64,000 bases of DNA, taken from positions 342,996 to 406,995 of the forward strand of contig JAVYIN010000007.1 in NCBI GenBank assembly GCA_035968315.1, written 5' to 3'. Each line of letters opens with the position of its first letter. Positions within the stretch are counted from its first letter, which is position 1. Of this stretch, positions 36,158 through 44,337 are shown piece after piece. The notes under the pieces were generated by a model. That model did not search any database, had not been told where the DNA came from, and saw only the letters and a program-made list of their open reading frames with translations. The translations under genes were made by a program, and so were the position numbers. The stretch is from Nitrospira sp. GTDB lineage: Bacteria; Nitrospirota; Nitrospiria; Nitrospirales; Nitrospiraceae.

Positions 36158-36820
36158 ATGTCGTTCGTATCACATCGTCGTGCGTCGGTATGGGCCTGTT
36201 GTGCGGTGCTGGGCGTGCTCGGGATCACGGTTCCGCAGACGGCGCCGGCGATTGATGTGAAACTGACGATGGAAGAGGCGCAGAAGAGTTTGGAAGCCGG
36301 GCGCATCCCGATGGACAAAGCCAACTCGCCGGAAGATGTGAAGAAAGTGCTGCAGCAGGCCTCGCTGGCCACCCGGATCGGTTCCGATCCCGAGAAAGAT
36401 TCGTGTGGCGCCAGTGCCATTCTGCGTACGAAGCGGTTCCGGCTGGAAGCGTTCGGACGCCAGGAGGCGGCGGAATCCAAGAAACAGAAGAAAGAGATCC
36501 GCATGCCCGACGAGTTCATCAAGAAGGTCGTCGAGATGCCCAACATGGAAATCGAAGTGCAGCTCTGCGGCGATGATGAGTATTTTGCCGAGGGTGCGCA
36601 AGTGGCCTTCCAGCAGGGCAACAAGAACATCAAGCCGATCGATGTGAGCCCCGCCGAGAAGGGCCGTAAGAACGAGGGGCAGGGACCGGCCTACCGGTCG
36701 CGTTTTACCGCGCGTTTTGCCTACGAAAGCTTCGATCCCAACGGCAAGACCAAAGTCATCGTCTTTTCCCCGGACGGGAAAACCAGCGAATTTGACGCGG
36801 ACTTCTCAAAGGTTCGGTAG
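36158..36820 (+). CDS. Exported protein of unknown function
   Basis: A 220-residue protein with a signal peptide ending near TAPAID (hydrophobic core AVLGVLGITV). The mature part is charged and Lys-rich, with two Cys (DSCGASA and VQLCGDDEY) that could form one disulfide. The end (FARFAYESFD, KTKVIVFSPDGK) is beta-like. GGGAGG precedes the ATG. I do not recognise a family. It has its own promoter and is the last gene before the island at 36.8-39.3 kb. Confidence 0.78.
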   Translation: MSFVSHRRASVWACCAVLGVLGITVPQTAPAIDVKLTMEEAQKSLEAGRIPMDKANSPEDVKKVLQQASLATRIGSDPEKDSCGASAILRTKRFRLEAFGRQEAAESKKQKKEIRMPDEFIKKVVEMPNMEIEVQLCGDDEYFAEGAQVAFQQGNKNIKPIDVSPAEKGRKNEGQGPAYRSRFTARFAYESFDPNGKTKVIVFSPDGKTSEFDADFSKVR

Positions 36821-37277
36821 TTCGAGCAAACGGGATTCTTCGTTGTAGTTAGGGGATAAAAACGTAAACTGACTAGAAAGTTGTAAGCTGAAACGTCGCC
36901 CTCCAACGGAATTTGGGAATAAAGTCGTAAACTAGATCAATTGTTTTTTGAAGCTGGTGGTTAAAGCTGGTGGTTAATGGTGGCATCACCATTAGCTCTG
37001 CCTGCAGCTCAGCTCTCTCGCCTGCGCGCAAGTGATTGCGTACTCTACTCAAACAGGCCACCCATACTGCTCCAAAGCAGCCACTCAAAATGCTGAAACC
37101 CAGTCGGCGTAACTGCCCAAGGCAAACTGTGTCGCTTGAGTCTTGATTGATCCCCGACTCCGGTAAGGTTGGGCACTGGATTGCGGTTTTCTCGAGGCTC
37201 TGAACGGCTGCATCCGGCCAAGAGCGGAAGTTCATCACCGAGATCGCACCGCCGTAAAGCGGTCCTCAGCCTTGTCG
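36821..37277. other. Left flank of the FRG island, non-coding
   Basis: About 450 bp between the exported-protein gene and the attC-like site, lower in GC than its surroundings. A short direct duplication (GCTGGTGGTTAA twice at about 36953-36976) and the left inverted-repeat copy (37035-37098) are present; no gene is supported. An open frame on the minus strand here has no ribosome site or recognisable content. Confidence 0.5.
37035..37098 (+). repeat. Left copy of inverted repeat resembling an IS21-family end
   Basis: About 64 bp that recur in inverted orientation at 38871-38934. The best-conserved part, CAGCCACTCAAAATGC (37078-37093), is identical in both copies. Each copy has two ACTCAAA-type motifs, one in CTACTCAAACAGGCCACC, about 33 bp apart, like the repeated ends of IS21-type elements. 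No transposase gene lies between the copies. Confidence 0.65.
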
Positions 37278-37334
37278 CGTTAACGCTTCAATCAGTCGCC
37301 GTTTTCAGCGGTCGGCTGGATTGACTTGTTAAAC
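37278..37334 (-). other. attC-like integron cassette recombination site
   Basis: On the minus strand a 57-bp imperfect palindrome starts with GTTTAAC (fits RYYYAAC) and ends with GTTAACG (close to GTTRRRY). Inner boxes TCAATC and GATTGA pair, and so does the core around the AAAA loop. The FRG gene's stop codon lies inside it, as often seen in cassettes. No integrase gene is in the window. Confidence 0.6.
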
Positions 37335-38608
37335 TTAAACTTTTCGGCAATATACTTCGCTGAGTTTTCAATGTACGGAAATACTGTGCTTTCATTAATG
37401 TTTAGCAAATCGAGTTCTTTCAGCATGCTTTCCTTATTCGACACGGTGAATCTGGACACTTTGATTTCCGGAGTTCCTTCCTCATTAAAAACGGCATCCA
37501 TGCCGAATAGAAGGAACGCACCAGATTGGGAAGATATTCGATCGTTACTCTGTTTTCCCTTAACGCAAACAATTTTCCGAAGATCCTCAGGAATAATTTT
37601 TGCCTCGAAAAATGGCTTTTCTTCTCTAATAAAATGAAGGAGGCGCTTTATTGGAAGCTGCTCATTAAACTTTTCTTCGTCGAACTCAATCGCGTTTTTC
37701 TCCGATTCTGGTAAACGAGCGAGGTTTGCAATGCAACTAGCCACATCTGAATCAAAATATTTCACATCAGTCCGTTTCATCGAGAAAACGATTACCTCCC
37801 CCTCTTCACTAGGTGTTGACTTGCATGCGAAGTAGAGGGCAATCAGTGGATTGGAGGTGATATCGAGTAGCCGAGTAGGCAACGAGTAATGCTGCATTCG
37901 AACTAGGCTATCAAGCGTGTAAACATCTGACTGAAAATCAGCGGAGTTTGATACCAATAACTCCCGAAACAGTATGTGCTCATTTTCCTTGTACAGTGGG
38001 TTTCCGTCTTCGTCCCTGCGAAACAATGACGGCTCCAGCTTGTACTTCTTTTTGTTTGAATGGCCGCGGTAAAATACCTCCTGGCCATCTTTCTGTTCGA
38101 GCGATAGAACCTTACGTATAAACTCCTGAATGGTGGTGATCTTGGGGTTCTTAGATTCTTCTATCGTTGGCCTTTCTTGTTTGGTTGTTCTTGATTCGCC
38201 CCTTGCCCCCAAAACTCCCTTTTTCCGAAGCCTTTCAAATAAGTCTTCGTCTTTTACAGCCCAGTGGGTTCTGTTCATTTCCCAGCTACGGATATCCAGC
38301 AGCGGGGCAATGGGTTGTATTTGAGCGAAGGGAATTGGTGCGATGTTTTGTTCGAATTCGAATTCAATTAGGAGGTTTCGCCCACGTTCCTTAATGGATG
38401 TGAGATAGCCAATACGAACATCAGAATCTATGCCCTCATACGCGAACAAGGTTGGGTAGCTTTTCAAGTTTTCGATATGAGATGCACTCAGTTCTTGTAG
38501 AGCCGAAGCAATATCTTCGTTCGTATACTCAAGAAAGCGACTCTTATCGAATTCGTAGAAGCCCTTATCCCAAGCGCCATTCATTGAAGTCACTAGGAGG
38601 TTGTACAT
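37292..38608 (-). CDS. FRG-domain protein in a cassette-like island
   Basis: A 438-residue protein with an FRG domain at about 165-330: IQEFIRKVLSLEQ, FYRGHSNKKKYKLEPSLFRR, and the hallmark QHYSLPTRLLDITSNPLIAL. FRG domains are of unknown activity and are common in mobile and defence-linked genes. The N-terminal 130 residues are not recognised. The codon use is AT-richer than neighbours, indicating transfer. The ATG at 38608 has AAAGGA about 12 nt upstream. The C-terminus (SIQPTAENGD) is encoded by the attC-like site, a normal cassette feature. It is isolated from other genes. Confidence 0.85.
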   Translation of the reverse strand: MYNLLVTSMNGAWDKGFYEFDKSRFLEYTNEDIASALQELSASHIENLKSYPTLFAYEGIDSDVRIGYLTSIKERGRNLLIEFEFEQNIAPIPFAQIQPIAPLLDIRSWEMNRTHWAVKDEDLFERLRKKGVLGARGESRTTKQERPTIEESKNPKITTIQEFIRKVLSLEQKDGQEVFYRGHSNKKKYKLEPSLFRRDEDGNPLYKENEHILFRELLVSNSADFQSDVYTLDSLVRMQHYSLPTRLLDITSNPLIALYFACKSTPSEEGEVIVFSMKRTDVKYFDSDVASCIANLARLPESEKNAIEFDEEKFNEQLPIKRLLHFIREEKPFFEAKIIPEDLRKIVCVKGKQSNDRISSQSGAFLLFGMDAVFNEEGTPEIKVSRFTVSNKESMLKELDLLNINESTVFPYIENSAKYIAEKFKFNKSIQPTAENGD

Positions 38609-39273
38609 GGGGTGCAGATATCCTTTACGAATTTAACAATGTTTAGACGGATCGGCGTAAGAGCGGGATCCGACCATTTCTGTCCGTATAACACGTCGCT
38701 ACTGTTCGTGAAGAATATGCCATGCTCGTCGTCGTTTCAATGCGTTGCGGCCGCAGAGCCATTTATCACGGGTTCTTATGCGGATCGGCGTAAGCCCACC
38801 GGATAGCGGTCGGTCGTGAACAGCGGCTTTGGGTCGGAAGCAGCCATTCAGAACAGCTAGGGCGGCTGGTTTGCTGCATTTTGAGTGGCTGGATTCCGTC
38901 ATACTAGGTGGCCGTTTTGAGTAGCATACGCCATCGGGATACAATTTTATTTCATCTAGGCATTTGAATTGCCTGGGTCGTAGGGCGATAGGATGCAACT
39001 ATATTGCACTCATTCTGAAAATGACCACTTGCACTATCAATAGGTTGTGACGTGCTGAGGATACAACTTAATTACACGTCCTCATTCGGCATTGTGCGTT
39101 CGCGAACGGGCTCGTGCGAGCTGAGGGGGATATCCCTGCGGAGTCGCGGATTCAGGTTTCTGTAATCCCTTGGCGTGCGTCCTGCCAACGTATAAACCAC
39201 CAGTCTCATTTCTCTCTTGCCTGACAGGTGCGGCTGTGCGCACGCTCTAGCATTTAGGCGCGATGCTTCGCGA
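38609..39273. other. Right flank of the FRG island, non-coding
   Basis: About 660 bp without a supported gene. It holds an R'-box-like GTTAAAT on the minus strand at 38637-38631, 24 nt before the FRG start, an imperfect palindrome at about 38641-38690, a second occurrence of CGGATCGGCGTAAG (38648-38661 and again near 38780), and the right inverted-repeat copy (38871-38934). Confidence 0.5.
38871..38934 (-). repeat. Right copy of inverted repeat resembling an IS21-family end
   Basis: Inverted counterpart of the repeat at 37035-37098. GCATTTTGAGTGGCTG (38876-38891) is the exact reverse complement of the core of the left copy, and GGTGGCCGTTTTGAGTAG is a near match to the second motif. The two copies enclose about 1.8 kb including the FRG gene. 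Confidence 0.65.
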
Positions 39274-39651
39274 TTAGTGCAGGGTGATCGGTTGAAGCGA
39301 GATGAGGATGGGCGCTTCTTCCTGGTCATCGATCCGCTGTGCGCTCAGGAGTAAATCGTACACGTTCTTGATTCGTGCGAGAGCGTCCGGGCTGAGGTCA
39401 AGGAACCGGATGCCGCATTTCTGGTTGTGTGTCCAGGTCACGATGGCGTGTTCGATCTCTAGATGGTCTTGCCGATCGGGGAGTGCCAGCTGCAGCTTCA
39501 GGCGCATGCCGCAATGAAGTGAACGCGTATCCTGTTGGATGGCACATCCGTCCGGAGAAAAATCCTTGGTTATGCCGGACTGATTGTGTCCGGTGCCGCG
39601 AAGGCTTACGGGGCGCTGCAGGGGGACTCGTTGGTAACGGCGTGTCGGCAT
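39274..39651 (-). CDS. PilZ domain protein
   Basis: A 125-residue single PilZ domain with RRYQR at residues 4-8 (RxxxR), VPLQRPVSL and KDFSPDGCAI (DxSxxG) intact, so it probably binds cyclic-di-GMP. A C-terminal helical tail (ARIKNVYDLLLSAQRID) follows. It is the last gene before the non-coding right flank of the FRG island. Its output is unknown. Confidence 0.87.
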   Translation of the reverse strand: MPTRRYQRVPLQRPVSLRGTGHNQSGITKDFSPDGCAIQQDTRSLHCGMRLKLQLALPDRQDHLEIEHAIVTWTHNQKCGIRFLDLSPDALARIKNVYDLLLSAQRIDDQEEAPILISLQPITLH

Positions 39652-39775
39652 GTCATCCTCCTCCGGTTTGTCGGCGGTGTGGATTAACTCTAGCAGCGGT
39701 TCCCTGGCCGAGTAAGACGCAGAAGGGTTAACACGAAAGAGGGGGGAGTTGTCGGAGCGCTCGAATAAGATCGGA

Positions 39776-41506
39776 TTATGCCGGTTGTTCGTTGAAGCGG
39801 ATGGTGTAGAGGTAATGGTAGAGGCCTTTGCGCTCTAAGAGTTGCGCGTGGGTGCCTGATTCGACGATGCGGCCCTTGTCCAAAACAAGAATGCGGTCGG
39901 CGCGCTGAATGGTGGTGAGCCGGTGCGCGACAACAAAGGTTGTGCGTCCCGCCATGAGCCGTTCCAGGGCCTCTTGCACCAGCCGTTCCGACTCGGTGTC
40001 GAGCGACGAGGTCGCTTCGTCCAGCAGCAGCACGCGCGGATTCTTGAGAATGGCGCGGGCGATGGCGATGCGCTGGCGCTGTCCGCCGGACAAGTTGATG
40101 CCTTTTTCTCCCACCACGGTCTGGTAGCCATCCGGAAATGCGGAAATAAATTCGTGGGCATGGGCGGCCTTGCTGGCTTCCTGCACCGCGGCTTCGTCGG
40201 CCTGCGGATTGCCGTAGCGAATATTGTCCAGGATGGTGCCGCCGAAGAGGATCGTTTCTTGCGGGACCAACGCGACTTGCCGATACCAGCTTTCGACCGA
40301 CACGGTTTTCAGGTCGTGCCCATCGATGGTGATGCGGCCTTTAAGGGGGTCGTAGAACCGGTGGAGCAGATTGATAACGGTTGTTTTCCCGGCTCCGGTC
40401 GGCCCAACAAACGCGACGAGTTCTCCGGGACGGGCCTCAAACGACACGTGTGAGAGGACCGGTGTGCGAGGATCGTAGTGGAAGCTCACCTGTTCAACCT
40501 GCACGTGGCCTTGTACGGCCGAGAGCGTAAGGGCATTCGGTTCGTCGCGAATGTCGGGCTGGGCGTTGAGAATTTCAAACACCCGCTCGGTCGCGCCCTG
40601 GGCTTCTTTGATCTGCGCGAAGACTCTGGCCGCTGAGCTGAAGGGGCCGATCAGAATGCCCGCGAACAACACGAAGGCAAAGAGATCGCCCGGCGTGACG
40701 GTGCCTTCGATGACTTGGGTGCCACCGTACCACAGCACGGCGGCTGCCGCCGAAAAAGTCAGCAGCGTAATCACGGGAATAAACAGCGCCATTACGCCTG
40801 CCCGGCGGAGCGACAGGGCGAGGCCCTGATGGAGCTGTGCGGTAAAACGCGCGTCTTCCCGCGCGGTTTGCACGAACGATTTGACAATGCGAATGCCTGA
40901 AATCACTTCTTCCAGGAGCGTGCTGAGTGCGGCGGTCTGGTCCTGAATGGAGGTTGAGAGGGATTTCAACTGGCGTCCAAAGAATTTTGCGGCGAGGACC
41001 AGCAGCGGAAGAAGGACGAGGATCAGCAGGCATAACCGCCAGTTCATGGAGAGCAAGAAGCCGATGCCGCCGATGAAGGTGACGAGTTGCTTGGCTGTAT
41101 CGATCGGTGTTTCAGTGACAATGGATTGGATGACGGTCACATCGTTCATCAGCCGCGAGAGCAGTTCGCCCGTTCGGCGCCGGGCAAAGAAGCTGACGGC
41201 CAGGCTTTGGAGATGTTTGAAGAGGTGCGTGCGAACGTCCGCAATGATGTGTTGAGAAATCCAGGCCGTGAGATAGCTGTGCCCCATCGAACAGAGGCCC
41301 TGGAGCAGGACCAGCCCGACAAACAGCGTGATCAATTCCGTCATCCGCCCCTGATCGTGCTGGACGGTAATGACATCCCATAAGGTGCCGGCCAGGCGCA
41401 GCAGGGCAAGATTGATGGCGGCGACCCCCATGACGAGGAGTCCTGCCACAGCCATGCGTGAAAGATAGGGGCGGATAAACGGGAAAAAGCGTTTCAAGTT
41501 CGACAT
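39776..41506 (-). CDS. ABC exporter, MsbA-like (membrane and ATPase domains fused)
   Basis: A 576-residue half-transporter with six membrane helices (about 15-300) and a complete ATPase domain: GPTGAGKTT (P-loop), LVPQETILF (Q-loop), LSGGQRQRIAIARA, LLLDEATSSLD and VVAHRLTTI. It is of the lipid A/multidrug exporter type and would act as a homodimer. It follows two small genes leftward. Its intact motifs serve as a contrast to the ABC protein at 22.3-23.9 kb. Confidence 0.93.
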   Translation of the reverse strand: MSNLKRFFPFIRPYLSRMAVAGLLVMGVAAINLALLRLAGTLWDVITVQHDQGRMTELITLFVGLVLLQGLCSMGHSYLTAWISQHIIADVRTHLFKHLQSLAVSFFARRRTGELLSRLMNDVTVIQSIVTETPIDTAKQLVTFIGGIGFLLSMNWRLCLLILVLLPLLVLAAKFFGRQLKSLSTSIQDQTAALSTLLEEVISGIRIVKSFVQTAREDARFTAQLHQGLALSLRRAGVMALFIPVITLLTFSAAAAVLWYGGTQVIEGTVTPGDLFAFVLFAGILIGPFSSAARVFAQIKEAQGATERVFEILNAQPDIRDEPNALTLSAVQGHVQVEQVSFHYDPRTPVLSHVSFEARPGELVAFVGPTGAGKTTVINLLHRFYDPLKGRITIDGHDLKTVSVESWYRQVALVPQETILFGGTILDNIRYGNPQADEAAVQEASKAAHAHEFISAFPDGYQTVVGEKGINLSGGQRQRIAIARAILKNPRVLLLDEATSSLDTESERLVQEALERLMAGRTTFVVAHRLTTIQRADRILVLDKGRIVESGTHAQLLERKGLYHYLYTIRFNEQPA

Positions 41507-41580
41507 CAGCTGATCGCGCGAGTGCGTGAGGGCAGTGTGATAGGGATGGCAGTGAAAAGCCTAGACGGCATAATCGCAGT

Positions 41581-41597
41581 CACACGGCAGCCGTGTG
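41581..41597. terminator. Possible terminator hairpin
   Basis: CACACGG and CCGTGTG form a 7-bp stem with a CAG loop in the gap between the 72-residue gene and the MsbA-like gene. There is no T tract; weak support. Confidence 0.25.
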
Positions 41598-41620
41598 GAC
41601 ACGCCCTTAAAAGGGAACGT

Positions 41621-41839
41621 CTACAGTTGCGCGATGGACTCGATGAGGTTCTTGTTCAGCGCCACGAAATCTGAGCGCTCCTGATCATTGATGAGCACGT
41701 CTGTCAAACTAATGAACAGACGTGCTTCCTCATTGATGGCGTCAGAGACACGATGGCGCATCGGCGGAACGAGAAAGTCCCCCACGTAGGTACAGCTTAC
41801 AGTACGGACGCGGATGCGAACCTTTTTGCCCTCCGGCAC
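41621..41839 (-). CDS. Small conserved protein (DUF6812-like)
   Basis: A 72-residue soluble protein from a GTG start with GGAGGAG upstream. The pattern TYVGDFLVPPMRHRVSDAIN then RLFISLTDVLIN resembles small DUF6812-type proteins, in which a beta-strand pair is followed by an LTDV stretch; the match is from memory and tentative. It lies just after the COX24-type gene and before the MsbA-like gene in the same direction. Function unknown. Confidence 0.78.
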   Translation of the reverse strand: MPEGKKVRIRVRTVSCTYVGDFLVPPMRHRVSDAINEEARLFISLTDVLINDQERSDFVALNKNLIESIAQL

Positions 41840-41869
41840 AATCTCCTCCTCCCGGCGAACGGGGTGAGC

Positions 41870-41965
41870 CTAGCTTTTACGACGCAAGAATTTTTGGCGC
41901 CGGCGCAGCTTCTTGTACTTGTGCTTGCGCATTTTCTTCCGACGCTTTTTTAACACGCTCGACAT
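41870..41965 (-). CDS. Very small AURKAIP1/COX24-domain basic protein
   Basis: A 31-residue highly basic protein (LKKRRKKMRKHKYKKLRRRQ) with ATG at 41965, a GGGAG ribosome site 9 nt upstream and TAG at 41870. Members of this tiny family are ribosome-associated (bS22 in mycobacteria is a member). The length and Lys/Arg content match. It is 30 bp before the 72-residue gene and is easy to overlook. A ribosomal role here is inferred from the family. Confidence 0.85.
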   Translation of the reverse strand: MSSVLKKRRKKMRKHKYKKLRRRQKFLRRKS

Positions 41966-42087
41966 GCAATGAATCTCCCAAGTCGGGCGAGTCTAGAGAC
42001 TTTCGGCTGAAAAAGCAAGCCATAAGCGGGCGGCTATGGAGCGATGCGTGAGAATGGCGGCGGACATTTCCGCCGAATTGTGATGCC

Positions 42088-42116
42088 TTGACCGCTCCCG
42101 GCGACGTTCCTATACT
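42088..42116 (+). promoter_or_regulatory. Sigma-70 promoter of the lipoprotein-nadB unit
   Basis: TTGACC (42088-42093) and TATACT (42111-42116) with a 17-bp spacer. The predicted transcription start would fall within 1-3 nt of the ATG at 42125. Confidence 0.6.
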
Positions 42117-42124
42117 GCGGTACG

Positions 42125-42649
42125 ATGACTACATTTTCTGCGTTGCCGTTGCTCGCGCGTCTCTGTGTTGTAGGGTGTGCCGTTGTCGCGCTCTCATTGT
42201 CGGCCGCCTGCTCAGGGAAGGTGATGCTGTATCCTGAAGACCATGAGCGCTTTGTCCGGATCGATAAGGCCGTTGAGGCCTTGCGCGAGGCGTATCAGAA
42301 ACGGGATCGCTCGGCCCTTCAGGATGTGATGCTGCCGGTGGAGCAGCTGGAACAGCTGCAGGCCGATGCGGAGCGGGATTTCGAGATGTTCCAAACAATT
42401 CGGTTGGAGTTCAAGATGGAGCGGATCTTGATCGACGGCGACAACATCGATGTGTATGTCCACTGGCAAGGCCTGTGGAAGAAAACCGGCGAGGATGCCG
42501 GCATCCGGCAGCGCGGGCATGCGCGCTTGCAGTGGGTGGGAACGCAATCCATTCTTCTGCGCGGGGTGCAAGGCGACTTGCCGTTTGGCATGAAAACACG
42601 CCAGGCCCTTTCCGATCTCCCACCTTCCGGCCAGAAGTTGCCCCAGTGA
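42125..42649 (+). CDS. Lipoprotein of unknown function
   Basis: A 174-residue lipoprotein with lipobox LSAAC near residue 29. The mature part is helical at first (RFVRIDKAVEALREAYQK, later VEQLEQLQADAERDFEMF), then beta-like (VYVHWQGLWKK). It could be a periplasmic SnoaL/NTF2-like small domain; the family is not recognised. It is followed by nadB with a 4-bp overlap and likely shares its promoter. Confidence 0.8.
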   Translation: MTTFSALPLLARLCVVGCAVVALSLSAACSGKVMLYPEDHERFVRIDKAVEALREAYQKRDRSALQDVMLPVEQLEQLQADAERDFEMFQTIRLEFKMERILIDGDNIDVYVHWQGLWKKTGEDAGIRQRGHARLQWVGTQSILLRGVQGDLPFGMKTRQALSDLPPSGQKLPQ

Positions 42650-44337
42650 AGACGACCGTGCAGACAGCTCGTCGTGCCTCATCGGCGCCCCAAGCCGATT
42701 TTCTTGTGGTCGGGAGCGGTGTGGCCGGGCTTCGCGCCGCGCTTGAATTGAGCCGGTCCGGCCGGGTCATCATGTTGACGAAGGGGCACCCGCTGCAAAG
42801 CAACTCGATCTATGCCCAAGGGGGCGTGGCCGTGGCCTTGAGCGAAGAGGACGACGTGGCCATTCATTACACGGACACCTTGAAGGCCGGTCATGGGCTC
42901 TGCCGCCAGGAGGCCGTGCGGGTTTTAGTCGAGGAAGGACCTGAGCGGATCCAGGAATTGATTCGCTGGGGCGCCAAGTTCGACAAAGCCGGGGGCAAGT
43001 TTGCGTTCGCACGGGAAGCCGCCCATAGCCGCAGCCGCATTTTGCGCGCGCGCGGCGATGCCACGGGCAATGAAATGGTGCGCGCGCTCATGGCGCAGGC
43101 CGGCCGTCAGAAGCGGATCCAGCGGCTGGATTATCACTTCACCGTCGATCTGGTCGTGGAGCAGGGGCGCTGTTGCGGGGCGGTCGTGTTGGACGAAGCA
43201 TCGGGCAAGCAATTCATCATCCCCGCCAAGGCGGTGGTGTTGTCCACCGGCGGAGCCGGGCAGATTTATGCACGGACAACGAATCCGCCCAATGCCACCG
43301 GCGACGGAATGGCAATGGCCTTTCGCGCGGGTGCGATGCTGCAGGATATGGAATTCGTCCAGTTTCACCCGACGTCGCTGTATCTTCCGTCGAGTCCGCC
43401 GTTTCTGCTGTCCGAAGCCATGCGGGGAGAAGGGGGGCAGCTGCGGAATAACAAAGGCGAGCTCTTCATGCAGCGGTACCACCCGCTGGGGGCGCTGGCC
43501 CCGCGCGACATCGTCGCGCGCGCCATTTGGGCCGAAATGGCCGCGACGCGGGCGCGGCATGTCTATCTTGACGTGACCCATCTTGGCGCGGACTTCGTCA
43601 AACGCCGGTTTCCGACGATCTATGCGACCTGTCTGCGCTACGACATTGACATCACGGAAGAGTGGATCCCCGTGTCGCCGAGCGCGCATTACATGATGGG
43701 CGGGGTCTGGACCGATCTGAATGGCGCGACGACGCTGCCCGGTTTGTTTGCGGCTGGAGAAGTGGCGTGCAGCGGCGTGCATGGGGCCAACCGCCTGGCA
43801 AGCAATTCGTTGCTGGAGGGATTGGTCTTTGGCATGCGGGCGGGGGTTGCGGCGACGGCGTTTGCGCAGCGCCATGGCCGGCTCGATCTATCGGCTCAGG
43901 CCGCGGCGCTGGCTGGTGAAGCTGAGCAGCGGTTGGAGGATGCCGAAAAGCTGAGAAGCTCATTGCGCCGCACGATGTGGGGACAGGTCGGGGTGGTGCG
44001 TTCGCGCGAGTCCCTTGTTCGGGCCACGGCGCAATTGTCTCGCTGGCTTAAAGTCGTCTCAGGCCCGTTTGTGAGCCGGGCCGATCTCGAAGTGAAGAAC
44101 ATGGTGCAGGTTGCGCATTGCGTGGCCGAGGCGGCGCTCTGGCGCGAGAACAGCATCGGCGCGCATTTCCGGTCCGATTTCCCCCAGGTCAAACGGGCCG
44201 GGTGGAAGCTCCATAGCCAGTTGACCTGTACGGATGAGTTTACTCCGCCGCAGCCGGGGCGGAAGCCGGGTGTGGTGATTGCGATGCAGGTTGGGTCGAA
44301 GCGATCACGTGTCCGGTCGTCGCCAGGTCTTTCATGA
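42646..44337 (+). CDS. nadB: L-aspartate oxidase
   Basis: A 563-residue FAD enzyme oxidising aspartate to iminoaspartate in NAD biosynthesis. The N-terminal dinucleotide motif is LVVGSGVAGLRAALEL; the succinate-dehydrogenase-like active-site texts REAAHSRSRIL and HPTSLY are present; C-terminal helices follow. GTG 42646 overlaps the lipoprotein stop. Its 3' end overlaps the convergent transglycosylase gene by 98 bp. nadA and nadC are not in the window. Confidence 0.94.
   Translation: MKTTVQTARRASSAPQADFLVVGSGVAGLRAALELSRSGRVIMLTKGHPLQSNSIYAQGGVAVALSEEDDVAIHYTDTLKAGHGLCRQEAVRVLVEEGPERIQELIRWGAKFDKAGGKFAFAREAAHSRSRILRARGDATGNEMVRALMAQAGRQKRIQRLDYHFTVDLVVEQGRCCGAVVLDEASGKQFIIPAKAVVLSTGGAGQIYARTTNPPNATGDGMAMAFRAGAMLQDMEFVQFHPTSLYLPSSPPFLLSEAMRGEGGQLRNNKGELFMQRYHPLGALAPRDIVARAIWAEMAATRARHVYLDVTHLGADFVKRRFPTIYATCLRYDIDITEEWIPVSPSAHYMMGGVWTDLNGATTLPGLFAAGEVACSGVHGANRLASNSLLEGLVFGMRAGVAATAFAQRHGRLDLSAQAAALAGEAEQRLEDAEKLRSSLRRTMWGQVGVVRSRESLVRATAQLSRWLKVVSGPFVSRADLEVKNMVQVAHCVAEAALWRENSIGAHFRSDFPQVKRAGWKLHSQLTCTDEFTPPQPGRKPGVVIAMQVGSKRSRVRSSPGLS

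Noticed and set aside
36873-37238. Possible transposase or protein remnant left of the FRG gene
   Set aside because: The translation has no DDE, HTH or other transposase motif; the DNA is better explained as repeats and non-coding flank.
38699-38998. 99-codon open frame across the right inverted repeat
   Set aside because: It runs through the repeat and palindromes, has no ribosome site and reads as repeat-derived peptide.
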